A stretch of DNA of 64,000 nucleotides from Microbacterium maritypicum (GTDB lineage: Bacteria > Actinomycetota > Actinomycetes > Actinomycetales > Microbacteriaceae), in the NCBI RefSeq assembly GCF_041529975.1, contig NZ_CP168030.1:2914001-2978000 (forward strand), written 5' to 3'. Positions 34,878 to 42,549 of this stretch are shown here, in pieces; the stretch's first letter is position 1; each line of letters starts with the position of its first letter. A program made the translations under genes and the position numbers. Under the pieces are notes generated by a model that was given only the letters and a program-made list of their open reading frames with translations, did no database searches and had not been told where the DNA came from.

Positions 34878-36029
34878 TCAGACCGCGACGACCTGAGCGG
34901 TGCCGAGAGGCGCTTCGGGCCCCATCTCGGCAGCGATCCGGTTCGCCTCTTCGATCAGGGTCGCGACGATGTCCGCTTCCGGAACGGTCTTGATGACCTC
35001 GCCCTTGACGAAGATCTGCCCCTTGCCGTTGCCGGACGCCACGCCGAGGTCAGCTTCCCGAGCCTCACCGGGTCCGTTCACGACGCATCCCATGACAGCC
35101 ACGCGCAGCGGCACCGTCATATCTTTGAGCCCCTCGGTGACGTCCTCGGCGAGCGTGTACACGTCGACCTGGGCACGACCGCACGAGGGGCACGAGACGA
35201 TCTCGAGCTTGCGCTCGCGCAGGTTGAGCGACTGCAGGATCTGGTGTCCGACCTTGACCTCCTCCGCGGGAGGAGCAGACAGGGACACGCGGATGGTGTC
35301 GCCGATGCCCTCGCCGAGCAGGATGCCGAAGGCCGTCGCGCTCTTGATCGTCCCCTGGAATGCCGGGCCGGCCTCGGTCACACCGAGATGCAGAGGCCAG
35401 TCGCCACGCTCGGCGAGCTGACGATAGGCCTTCACCATCACGATCGGGTCGTTGTGCTTGACCGAGATCTTGAAGTCGTGGAAGTCGTGCTCCTCGAACA
35501 GCGACGCCTCCCAGACAGCGCTCTCGACGAGTGCTTCGGCGGTCGCCTTGCCGTGCTTGGCGAGGATCCGACGGTCCAGGGATCCGGCGTTCACTCCGAT
35601 TCGCAGCGAGACGCCCGCGGCTTTGGCGGCTGCCGCGATCTTGCCGACGTTGCCGTCGAACTCCCGGATGTTTCCCGGGTTTACACGAACGGCGCCACAA
35701 CCGGCGTCGATCGCGGTGTAGATGTAGCGCGGCTGGAAGTGGATGTCGGCGATCACCGGGATCTGGCTCTTCATCGCGATGATCTTCAGGGCGTCCGCAT
35801 CGTCTTGGTGCGGCACGGCGACACGAACGATCTCGCAGCCCGACGCCGTGAGTTCGGCGATCTGCTGCAGCGTCCCGTTGATGTCGGTCGTCTTCGTGGT
35901 CGTCATCGACTGCACGCTGACGGGAGCGTTGCCGCCCACGAGCACCTTGCCCACTTTGATCTGCCGAGACTTCCGGCGGGGGGCGAGGACTTCGGGGATC
36001 TTCGGCATTCCGAGGTTCACTGCTGGCAC
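34878..36029 (-). CDS. ispG: 4-hydroxy-3-methylbut-2-enyl diphosphate synthase (flavodoxin)
   Basis: A 383-residue [4Fe-4S] enzyme of the MEP isoprenoid pathway. Iron-sulfur ligands are Cys280 and Cys283 (SCPSCGR), Cys315 ([10 protein letters not shown]) and Glu322. The TIM-barrel part has [22 protein letters not shown], and RVNPGNI. The start is GTG 36029 with TAGGCT six bases upstream. dxr, the second pathway gene here, lies 11 kb away on the same strand; in relatives the two are closer, with the M50 protease between. pcp is divergent, 60 bases away. Confidence 0.96.
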   Translation of the reverse strand: MPAVNLGMPKIPEVLAPRRKSRQIKVGKVLVGGNAPVSVQSMTTTKTTDINGTLQQIAELTASGCEIVRVAVPHQDDADALKIIAMKSQIPVIADIHFQPRYIYTAIDAGCGAVRVNPGNIREFDGNVGKIAAAAKAAGVSLRIGVNAGSLDRRILAKHGKATAEALVESAVWEASLFEEHDFHDFKISVKHNDPIVMVKAYRQLAERGDWPLHLGVTEAGPAFQGTIKSATAFGILLGEGIGDTIRVSLSAPPAEEVKVGHQILQSLNLRERKLEIVSCPSCGRAQVDVYTLAEDVTEGLKDMTVPLRVAVMGCVVNGPGEAREADLGVASGNGKGQIFVKGEVIKTVPEADIVATLIEEANRIAAEMGPEAPLGTAQVVAV

Positions 36030-36035
36030 CCCTCA

Positions 36036-36041
36036 AGCCTA
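36036..36041 (-). promoter_or_regulatory. Leaderless -10 box of ispG
   Basis: TAGGCT on the minus strand, then TGAGGG, then GTG 36029. Confidence 0.65.
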
Positions 36042-36077
36042 CGCCGCCAGGATGCAAGTGGGCTGGACGGACGCACC

Positions 36078-36083
36078 TACGCT
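36078..36083 (+). promoter_or_regulatory. Leaderless -10 box of pcp
   Basis: TACGCT, then GGAGGG, then ATG 36090. The block is identical to that of mutY. Confidence 0.65.
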
Positions 36084-36089
36084 GGAGGG

Positions 36090-36716
36090 ATGGCGGTCGT
36101 TCTTCTCACGGGCTTCGAGCCCTTCGACGGCGCGGCGCGCAACCCCTCGGCCGATGCTGTGAACGCGGTCGCCGCCGACTACGACGGTCCGCACGAGCTC
36201 GTCGTCGCGACACTGCCCGTCGCTTTCGAGTCATCCGCGCGACGCCTCCGCGCGGTGATCGACCGGCACTCCCCCGACGCCGTCATCGCCACCGGGCTCG
36301 CCGGTGGGCGTCCGCAGATCGCGGTCGAGCGCATCGGCGTGAACCTGATGGACGCGCGCATCCCCGACAACGACGGCGCCCAGCCCGTCGATGCCGCCTG
36401 CGAACCCGATGGTCCCGCGGCCCGCTTCGCGACCCTTCCGGTCAAGCACCTGGTCCGGACCCTCACCGCGCACGGGCTGCCGGCACAGCTCTCGCTGTCG
36501 GCGGGTTCCTACGTGTGCAATCACGTGCTCTACACCGCACTGGGCGCTGTCCCGGCCAACACCGTCACAGGGTTCGTGCATCTTCCGTGGTCGACGAGCA
36601 CCGCACCGGCGGAGGCTCCGCATCTCCCCGACGAGGAGTTGGCGCGTGCGGTGCGCCTCGTCGTGGATCATGCCCTCGATGCGGAGGTCGAGGAGCCCGG
36701 CGGAAGCATCTGGTGA
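36090..36716 (+). CDS. pcp: Pyroglutamyl-peptidase I
   Basis: A 208-residue cysteine peptidase (family C15) that removes N-terminal pyroglutamate. The catalytic triad is Glu80 (AVERIGVN), Cys143 (GSYVCNHVLY) and His164 (GFVHLPW). The N terminus VLLTGFEPFDG is the standard family start. The length is typical. The protein has no signal peptide and is cytosolic. It is the first gene of the accessory stretch between ispG and the M50 protease. Confidence 0.94.
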   Translation: MAVVLLTGFEPFDGAARNPSADAVNAVAADYDGPHELVVATLPVAFESSARRLRAVIDRHSPDAVIATGLAGGRPQIAVERIGVNLMDARIPDNDGAQPVDAACEPDGPAARFATLPVKHLVRTLTAHGLPAQLSLSAGSYVCNHVLYTALGAVPANTVTGFVHLPWSTSTAPAEAPHLPDEELARAVRLVVDHALDAEVEEPGGSIW

Positions 36717-36750
36717 CGTCATCGCGCCGAAGCCGGCATCGGCGATGTGG

Positions 36751-36756
36751 TAGTTT
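36751..36756 (+). promoter_or_regulatory. -10 box of the trp leader transcript
   Basis: TAGTTT, then seven bases, then the ATG of the leader peptide at 36764. The leader peptide would be translated from a leaderless end. Confidence 0.6.
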
Positions 36757-36763
36757 CGGCCCC

Positions 36764-36799
36764 ATGCTCGCGAACTTCACCTGGTGGCCCGCCTTCTAG
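36764..36799 (+). CDS. trpL: Tryptophan operon leader peptide
   Basis: An 11-codon open frame encodes MLANFTWWPAF then TAG, with two adjacent tryptophan codons at 36782-36787. It lies directly before an attenuator and a fused anthranilate-synthase-type gene. Ribosomes stalled at the Trp codons when charged tRNA-Trp is scarce would cover the first pairing segment and let the antiterminator form. The frame is too short for ordinary gene finding. No ribosome site is present and the TAGTTT box predicts a leaderless start. Confidence 0.88.
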   Translation: MLANFTWWPAF

Positions 36800-36850
36800 G
36801 CGGTGTGTTCGCGTTCCCACGAATCCAGACCGCCTCCCGGGCGGTTTTTT
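36788..36850 (+). promoter_or_regulatory. Tryptophan attenuator (segments 1 to 4)
   Basis: Four segments can pair in two exclusive ways. Segment 1 CCCGCC (36788-36793) pairs with 2, GGCGGT (36799-36804). Segments 2 and 3 pair as seven base pairs (36798-36804 with 36829-36835), forming the antiterminator. Segment 3 ACCGCC (36829-36834) pairs with 4, GGCGGT (36840-36845), forming the terminator. Segment 1 overlaps the end of the leader peptide, so a ribosome stalled on the Trp codons would mask it. Confidence 0.85.
36829..36850 (+). terminator. Intrinsic terminator of the trp attenuator
   Basis: GC-rich stem of six base pairs with a five-base loop, followed by six T (36845-36850). It is 38 bases before the start of the TrpE-TrpG gene. 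Confidence 0.85.
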
Positions 36851-36887
36851 CGTTGCGCCGAGCCGGAGCCTTGCACAGGAGACATCG

Positions 36888-38771
36888 ATGACCCTCTCAC
36901 GACTCGCCGAGCTCACCGCCGACCCGGCAGCATGCTTCGTGTTGATCGCCCGCGACGGCGCCGACACCGTCGAACTGCTCAGCGGCGACGTGGTGGATGT
37001 CGACCTGCTCGCCGACATCCCGCTCACGATCGACGGAACCTCCCGCGAGATCTTCGCCATGGTTCCCTATCGTCAGGTGCGCGAACGCGGATTCGTCGCC
37101 CAGGACGACGGCGCTCCGCTGCGATGCGTGATCGTCGACGAGCATCTCCACCTGCCGACGTCGCAGCTCCTCGCCGCGCTCCCGACCGCTCCCGTGCCGC
37201 TGCACGACGACGGGTTCGACATCGCGGATGCGGAGTACGCGGCGATCGTCGAGAAGGTCATCGCGGAGGAGATCGGTCGCGGCGAGGGCGCGAACTTCGT
37301 CATCCGGCGCGACTTCACCGCGGACATCGACATGGACGACCGGACGGCGGCGCTGACCTGGTTCCGCGCCCTGCTCACGCACGAACGCGGGGCGTACTGG
37401 ACGTTCGCCGTCTTCACCCCCGGCCACATCGCCGTCGGCGCGAGCCCCGAGGCGCATGTCGTCGCCCGCGAGGGCGTCGTCACGATGAATCCGATCTCCG
37501 GGACGTTCCGTCACCCCGCAGGCGGGGCCACCAAAGAGACCCTGATCGACTTCCTCGCCTCCACCAAGGAGACCGAGGAGCTGTTCATGGTCGTGGATGA
37601 AGAGCTGAAGATGATGAGCGCCGTGTGCTCCGACGGTGGACGGATCACCGGTCCGCACCTGAAGGAGATGTCGCGGCTCACGCACACCGAGTACATGCTG
37701 CGCGGACGCAGCACCCTGGACCCGCGCGACATCCTGCGCGAGACGATGTTCGCACCGACCGTGACCGGATCCCCGATGCAGAACGCCTGCGCCGTGATCC
37801 GACGCCACGAACGGAAGCCTCGCGGCTATTACTCGGGCGTCGCCGCACTGTTCACCCCGAACGCCGACGGCGGACACGACCTCGATGCGCCGATCCTGAT
37901 CCGCACCGTGTACCTGCAGGACGGGGAGCTCAGTGTGCCCGTCGGTGCCACCCTGGTTCGTCACTCCGATCCGCAGGGAGAGGTCTCCGAGACCCACGGA
38001 AAGGCCGCAGGGGTGCTGGGTGCGATCGGTGCCATCGACCGGGACCGCGTGGCCGAGGCACGCAGCGATGCCGATGCGCCGGCCGAGGAGCGTGCTCTCG
38101 CCGATGATCCCCAGGTCGCCGCGCTGCTCTCTTCACGCAATGCGCGCCTGGCCGAATTCTGGCTGAACCCGCAGGGCGAGGAGTTCACCGGCCCGTTCGT
38201 CGGACGCACCGCACTGGTCGTGGACGCGGAAGACCGGTTCACGACCATGCTCGCCCATCAGCTCCGTCACCTCGGTCTCACCGTGACCATCGCCGGATGG
38301 AGCGAGGTGCAGGATGCCGACCTCGATGCCGCCGACCTCGTCGTCGCGGGCCCGGGCCCCGGGGATCCCCGGGATCTGCAGAACCGCCGGATCGCCAGGA
38401 TGCGCGAGGTGGTCGCCCGTCGCCTCGATGCAGGAGCCCCGCTGCTGGCCGTGTGCCTCAGCCACCAGATCCTCGCCGACCGACTCGGGGTGGCACTGAC
38501 CCCGCTCGACGCCCCGCATCAGGGGCTGCAGAAGTCCGTCCCGGTGTTCGGGGAGAACGCCTCGATCGGCTTCTACAACACGTTCACCGCACGCGTCGCC
38601 CCCGAGACGACGACGGTCGGGCCGGCGGAGGTCTCGGCCGACGCCGCCTCCGGCGACGTGTTCGCTCTGCGCGGTGCCCACTTCGCCTCCGTACAGGGAC
38701 ATCTCGAGTCGATCCTCTCGCGCGACGGCATCCGCACGCTCGAGCGCCTCGTGTCGCACGCTTTCGCCTGA
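36888..38771 (+). CDS. Fused anthranilate synthase (TrpE-TrpG), PhzE-like subfamily
   Basis: A 627-residue fusion. The N-terminal chorismate-binding part (about 1-430) has MNPISGTFRHPAGG, LFMVVDEELKMM, RETMFAPTVTGSP and HGKAAGVLGAIGA. The C-terminal glutaminase has Cys523 (LAVCLSHQ), His605 and Glu607 (QGHLES). The amination of chorismate is therefore fed by glutamine. The sequence blocks resemble PhzE (2-amino-2-deoxyisochorismate synthase) more than classical TrpE, and no LLES tryptophan-binding motif is seen. The Trp attenuator in front argues that anthranilate for tryptophan is the product. ACAGGAG lies before the ATG. No other trp gene is near. Confidence 0.85.
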   Translation: MTLSRLAELTADPAACFVLIARDGADTVELLSGDVVDVDLLADIPLTIDGTSREIFAMVPYRQVRERGFVAQDDGAPLRCVIVDEHLHLPTSQLLAALPTAPVPLHDDGFDIADAEYAAIVEKVIAEEIGRGEGANFVIRRDFTADIDMDDRTAALTWFRALLTHERGAYWTFAVFTPGHIAVGASPEAHVVAREGVVTMNPISGTFRHPAGGATKETLIDFLASTKETEELFMVVDEELKMMSAVCSDGGRITGPHLKEMSRLTHTEYMLRGRSTLDPRDILRETMFAPTVTGSPMQNACAVIRRHERKPRGYYSGVAALFTPNADGGHDLDAPILIRTVYLQDGELSVPVGATLVRHSDPQGEVSETHGKAAGVLGAIGAIDRDRVAEARSDADAPAEERALADDPQVAALLSSRNARLAEFWLNPQGEEFTGPFVGRTALVVDAEDRFTTMLAHQLRHLGLTVTIAGWSEVQDADLDAADLVVAGPGPGDPRDLQNRRIARMREVVARRLDAGAPLLAVCLSHQILADRLGVALTPLDAPHQGLQKSVPVFGENASIGFYNTFTARVAPETTTVGPAEVSADAASGDVFALRGAHFASVQGHLESILSRDGIRTLERLVSHAFA

Positions 38772-38775
38772 GCGG

Positions 38776-41511
38776 TCAGCCGAGCTCGTAGGACAGGGAG
38801 GCCAGCCGCACACTGGCTCGGTCGCGGTGCGCCGCGAGATAGAGAAGCTTGCCGGACAGCCCGGTGAACAGCCCGACCCTGCTCGCGTACGGCGGTTCGT
38901 CGACCTCACCGAGCGGATCGCGGATGAGCATCTCGAGCGCCTCACGACGCGTTCGATCGGCATCACGGCGTCCCCACCGGTCGATGTACGGCGCTGACTG
39001 CTGAACGATCGCACGGCCGAGGCTGCCGTGACAGAGAGACGTCCCCGTGAGAGGAGAACCCACCATCCTCTCGCGCAGTTCATCGATGCCCGACTCATGC
39101 CCCACCTGCAACCGTGACTCGATCTGGCCGGTCGCTCCCCAGCACCATGAACCGGAGAGCGCCTTCTGCGCCTGCTCCCTGTCCCCGGCAGCTTCCGCCT
39201 TGGCGAGGAGCGTCTGCTCGAGGTCGAAGCACTCGCTCACGAACGCACGCACGTCGGGATCGTCGCCCTCAGCGGCAAGAGCGAGCACGATCCCGGACAT
39301 CCCGTGGGCGAGGCCCGGCTCGGCACGCCCCTTCCTCAGCGTCGTGGCGACGATCTCGACCAGCCGGTCGCGAGCCGCCGAGCCGAGTCGCGACAACGGA
39401 GCTGCGCCGCGAATCGCCCCGAGACGCTCTGCAGCGAGCATCACACCGGCGGCGCCGTTGAGATGATCGGGGGAAGCCATGCTCGGAGACAGGCCGTCCA
39501 GTGCCACACACACGACGCCCAGCCGGTCGAGCGTCTCCGCGTCGTCGCGCAACCGGGCGGCCTCCCCCAACGCGAGCGCCGCGCCGAGTGGGCCCTCACC
39601 CAGTCCGAGCGAGAGCACTTCATCCGTCGATCGTGCCCGGCTCTCGACGAATCTCTCCAGCGCGCGCAGCAGCGAGGCGCTCGTCAGACGATAGAGATCA
39701 TCGGCCCGATGACTCTCCAGACCCGCAGCACCGGCGGCGAGGACGATCCCCGCCAGTCCGTCGTAGACGCCGTTCCGCGTCACGAAGATCTCGTGGCGAC
39801 TCGGAGAGTGCTGAATCGACGAGATCCACCACACATGATCGCCCGTCCGCTGCGCGGTCGCACGGAGCCGGTCGACGATCTGCTCGATCATCGGAACCGG
39901 GCTCGGCATCCGTCGCACGTCCTGCGGCACGGTCCGGGGTGTCGAGTCCACGGTCCAATCCGGATCCTCGAGGCCCAGCTCGAGACTCCGTCGCAGCAGG
40001 TGGGTCTGACCGGGCACCGCGCCCCGGTCCGTGAGGGCGAGGAAGCGCTCGGTCCACAGGCCGAGTACGTCGCGTCCGGTCCCCAGGGCGTTCCCCGTGC
40101 CCGACTCGAGGCGACCTCGCCCGACATCGACTTCGAACACGGGCACGCAGCCGTCATCGAGCTGCCGTGCCTCCTCCTGCAGGATCCACGCGACCTCTGC
40201 GCTCGAAGGCGAGGCCTCGGCCGTTCGCTCGCCGTGCGGCGCCTTCACCTGGAGCAGACTGACGAACGACGCCGTGGAGCGCGTGAGGATCCGGCACCTC
40301 AGGTCGTCCCGCCGTGCGACGGCGGTGATGATGCGCTCCTGCACGTCCGGATCGCTCAGACGAGCCGACGCGTCGCCGAAGCCCTCCTCGAGATCGGCGA
40401 CATGATCGGCGAACGGGGCGCGGGTCGAGCCGATGTGGGGCTGACTCCCGAACACCTGAGGCTCGAGCAGCCGCTCGTACGATGTGCGCAGTACTCCGTC
40501 TCGGCGGGTGATCCTCCGTGCCTGCGCCTGCCGCGCAGGGTCGGCGAACGCACCGAGGGCACTCGCGTCGTACGGATCGGCGTCCTCGAAGCGTTTGCCC
40601 CAGTTGGGGACGAGGAGCGTCGTGAGGAGGCTGGGGGCGTTTCGGGCGAAGTACCCGTCTTCGGCCGGCGACGAGGAGGACAGCCCGGAACCGAACGCGC
40701 ACTCCGCGTCGATGACGTACGGCGCACCCCGCGCGCACTTCACGTTCTCGTAGTGGAGGTCCTGCATGCCGAGGGCGCTCGCGACCGCGATCAGTGCACC
40801 GAATCGTCGGTAGTAGACGGCACGCTCCCGGTCTGTCTCCACGTTCTCGAAGACGATGTACTCCTGCCAGCCGTGCGTCCCGCGATCGAGAGTCCGCGGG
40901 ATCCTCGGCGGATCGGGCAGCTCCAGGATGCCGAGGATCTCGTCGATGAGCACATCCGGTGCGAGCGAGCGCGGCTTGTACACCAGCACCGGGCGTCCCT
41001 CGGCATAGATGCCGAGGACCGCTCCGCGCGGATGCACGTCTCCGAGGACCTTCAGGTGGCTCACGGAGGCGAGCAACTCCGCTGCCCAGGTTCCCGACGC
41101 GAGTTCGGCACGGAGATCGTCGACGAACAGGCGCGCAGCGCGGCGGAAGACGGTTCCGAGCCGCTCCGCTCTCGGAACGAGATCGCCGAGATCCATCAAC
41201 TCCGCCCAGCGGTGCCCGGACTCGGCGAACTCGTCCCACATCTCACGGCCGTCGTCAGGGATGGAACGTCCACTCACCCGCTCGTACTCATCCTGCGCAG
41301 CAAGCGAGAGAAGCGTCGTCGCCTGCGAAACGAACGAGCTCGCGAACGCGCCCACCAATGCGCCCTCCGCAAGGACGTCACATGTGCGCTCGAGCTCGGA
41401 CAGCTCCTCGCACAGGTCGCTCACCTGCGACCAGATCAGCAGGACGGGCCAGTTATGGCGTTCCGAGTCCCCGATGTCCTCGACCCACGCCGCGGGGGTT
41501 GGGCCTGGCAT
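38776..41511 (-). CDS. lanM: Class II lanthipeptide synthetase LanM
   Basis: A 911-residue bifunctional enzyme that dehydrates Ser/Thr of a precursor and closes thioether rings. The N-terminal dehydratase has the kinase-like residues YKPRSL (179-183), DLHYEN (251-256) and VIDAE (266-270). The C-terminal LanC-like cyclase has GVYDGLAGIV, GLAHGMSGIV, and the zinc ligands Cys790 (SWCWGATG), Cys827 and His828 (LCHGSLGRA). It is at the short end of the LanM size range. The ATG lies six bases after the stop of the precursor gene, so the two are cotranscribed. It ends four bases from the convergent TrpE-TrpG gene. No transporter or protease gene adjoins. Confidence 0.95.
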   Translation of the reverse strand: MPGPTPAAWVEDIGDSERHNWPVLLIWSQVSDLCEELSELERTCDVLAEGALVGAFASSFVSQATTLLSLAAQDEYERVSGRSIPDDGREMWDEFAESGHRWAELMDLGDLVPRAERLGTVFRRAARLFVDDLRAELASGTWAAELLASVSHLKVLGDVHPRGAVLGIYAEGRPVLVYKPRSLAPDVLIDEILGILELPDPPRIPRTLDRGTHGWQEYIVFENVETDRERAVYYRRFGALIAVASALGMQDLHYENVKCARGAPYVIDAECAFGSGLSSSSPAEDGYFARNAPSLLTTLLVPNWGKRFEDADPYDASALGAFADPARQAQARRITRRDGVLRTSYERLLEPQVFGSQPHIGSTRAPFADHVADLEEGFGDASARLSDPDVQERIITAVARRDDLRCRILTRSTASFVSLLQVKAPHGERTAEASPSSAEVAWILQEEARQLDDGCVPVFEVDVGRGRLESGTGNALGTGRDVLGLWTERFLALTDRGAVPGQTHLLRRSLELGLEDPDWTVDSTPRTVPQDVRRMPSPVPMIEQIVDRLRATAQRTGDHVWWISSIQHSPSRHEIFVTRNGVYDGLAGIVLAAGAAGLESHRADDLYRLTSASLLRALERFVESRARSTDEVLSLGLGEGPLGAALALGEAARLRDDAETLDRLGVVCVALDGLSPSMASPDHLNGAAGVMLAAERLGAIRGAAPLSRLGSAARDRLVEIVATTLRKGRAEPGLAHGMSGIVLALAAEGDDPDVRAFVSECFDLEQTLLAKAEAAGDREQAQKALSGSWCWGATGQIESRLQVGHESGIDELRERMVGSPLTGTSLCHGSLGRAIVQQSAPYIDRWGRRDADRTRREALEMLIRDPLGEVDEPPYASRVGLFTGLSGKLLYLAAHRDRASVRLASLSYELG

Positions 41512-41517
41512 CCGGTG

Positions 41518-41811
41518 CTAGGCGCGCCAGCCGAACGTCACCGGGGCAGCGGGTTCCGCTGCGAATGTCGGACCGACGGCGCAATTGCACACCGTGTTGT
41601 TCTGGCAGGTGGGCCCCATGATCGTCGTGCACATCTGGGGGTTGTTGGTCTCGGTGGCGGACACGGTCGTGTCGATCGCCTCGGTGTCACGGCCGACCAA
41701 ACTGCGGAAGATGGCCTCGTCGATCGTCTCCCGCCCCGACGAGATGTCGTTCGAGGCTGCGGAGTCCGACGCTTCGCGAACAGCGATCCTGAGATCAGCG
41801 ATACTCGTCAT
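41518..41811 (-). CDS. lanA: Lanthipeptide precursor peptide (LanA)
   Basis: A 97-residue peptide just upstream of lanM. Residues 1 to about 50 form an acidic, helical leader (MTSIADLRIAVREASDS, then DEAIFRSLVGRDTEAID). The presumed core has four cysteines at 61, 69, 75 and 77 (C-x7-C-x5-C-x-C) with dehydratable Thr at 62, 63, 68 and 73 and further Thr/Ser at 48-54. A 20-residue tail without cysteine follows (AVGPTF...TFGWRA). No Gly-Gly cleavage site is seen. The start at MTSIAD is fixed by AAGGAGAGACGAA. No known lantibiotic was recognised in the core. Confidence 0.88.
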   Translation of the reverse strand: MTSIADLRIAVREASDSAASNDISSGRETIDEAIFRSLVGRDTEAIDTTVSATETNNPQMCTTIMGPTCQNNTVCNCAVGPTFAAEPAAPVTFGWRA

Positions 41812-41867
41812 TTCGTCTCTCCTTCGTTTCGACTGACTGTGCGGCAACTGCGCCGCTCTTCCCTGCC

Positions 41868-41896
41868 ACGGTACGCAGGCACCCGCCGAGAGTCAA
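41868..41896 (-). promoter_or_regulatory. Promoter of lanA-lanM
   Basis: On the minus strand: TTGACT (41891-41896), exactly 17 bases, then TACCGT (41868-41873). The predicted transcript begins near 41861, leaving a leader of about 50 bases with a strong ribosome site. The -35 box overlaps the stop codon of the GNAT gene. Confidence 0.7.
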
Positions 41897-42477
41897 CGAA
41901 GCGCACTGCCCTCGGCGGTCTCGTCCCGCTTCGTCTGCGTGGCGCGGCCGGCCTCCCACTCCTCGCGGAGGATGGCGTAGATCACCACGTCATTCCAGCG
42001 CCCGTCGCGCCACTGCGCGCTTCTCACGATTCCCTCCCGCGACATACCGCCAGGACGGGCCGAGGGGTTCTTCGGTGCTGCCGCCGCCGCCGTCGCCGCC
42101 TCGATCCGGTGGGTGGCGGTCGTCGAGAACAGGTAGTCGATGAGCAGCACCAAACCACTCGACGCCGCGCGCGTGCGGCGGTGCTCCGGAAGCACGAGGA
42201 GACCGATCCCCCAGCCCCGATGACGAGGAGAGCCACCGTAGTCGTACCCGGGAAACCAACTCACCTGGCCGATCGTCGCGCGATCACGCACCAGACGCAT
42301 CCGACCGCCGTCCGGCGTGATCATCCCCAGCCCCGGGCTCTGCGGCCCGAACGGCGGCACCTGGGTGTAGCCGAAGCCGAACCAGTTGTTGGGCTGCCAG
42401 GCCTCGGGGTCACGAAGACGCTCCGCCATCTCCGCTTCGGACTGGGGGTCGTATGGTCGCAGTGAGTATCCGTGCAT
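41893..42477 (-). CDS. GNAT family N-acetyltransferase
   Basis: A 194-residue acetyltransferase-like protein of the RimJ/RimL type: N-terminal YSLRPYDPQSEAEMAERLRDPEAW, core strand DRATIGQVSWFPGYDYGGSPRHRGWGIGLLVLPEHRRTRAASSGLVLLIDYLFST, and a C-terminal WNDVVIYAILREEWEA, typical of the family. The start at MHGYSLRP has CTGGAGGCACCC upstream. It is directly before lanA on the same strand, but lanA has its own promoter, so a role in the peptide pathway is only possible. An ordinary housekeeping or resistance role is as likely. Confidence 0.8.
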   Translation of the reverse strand: MHGYSLRPYDPQSEAEMAERLRDPEAWQPNNWFGFGYTQVPPFGPQSPGLGMITPDGGRMRLVRDRATIGQVSWFPGYDYGGSPRHRGWGIGLLVLPEHRRTRAASSGLVLLIDYLFSTTATHRIEAATAAAAAPKNPSARPGGMSREGIVRSAQWRDGRWNDVVIYAILREEWEAGRATQTKRDETAEGSALR

Positions 42478-42549
42478 GGGTGCCTCCAGGGAGCGTTCGG
42501 TCGATCCACGCTTCACTCTGCCACCCATGACGCCGATCACGGCGACCGG

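Noticed and set aside
36888..41511. TrpE-TrpG and lanM as parts of one biosynthetic cluster
   Set aside because: They are convergent with only four bases between stops, and the synthase has its own tryptophan attenuator, so a shared pathway is not supported.
39304..42465. Plus-strand open frame of about 1050 codons over lanM, lanA and the GNAT gene
   Set aside because: Antisense to three recognisable genes and without motifs or a plausible start.
41893..42477. GNAT protein as a lanthipeptide tailoring enzyme
   Set aside because: It is adjacent and on the same strand, but lanA has its own promoter and the protein resembles generic RimJ/RimL-type acetyltransferases. Listed as possible only.
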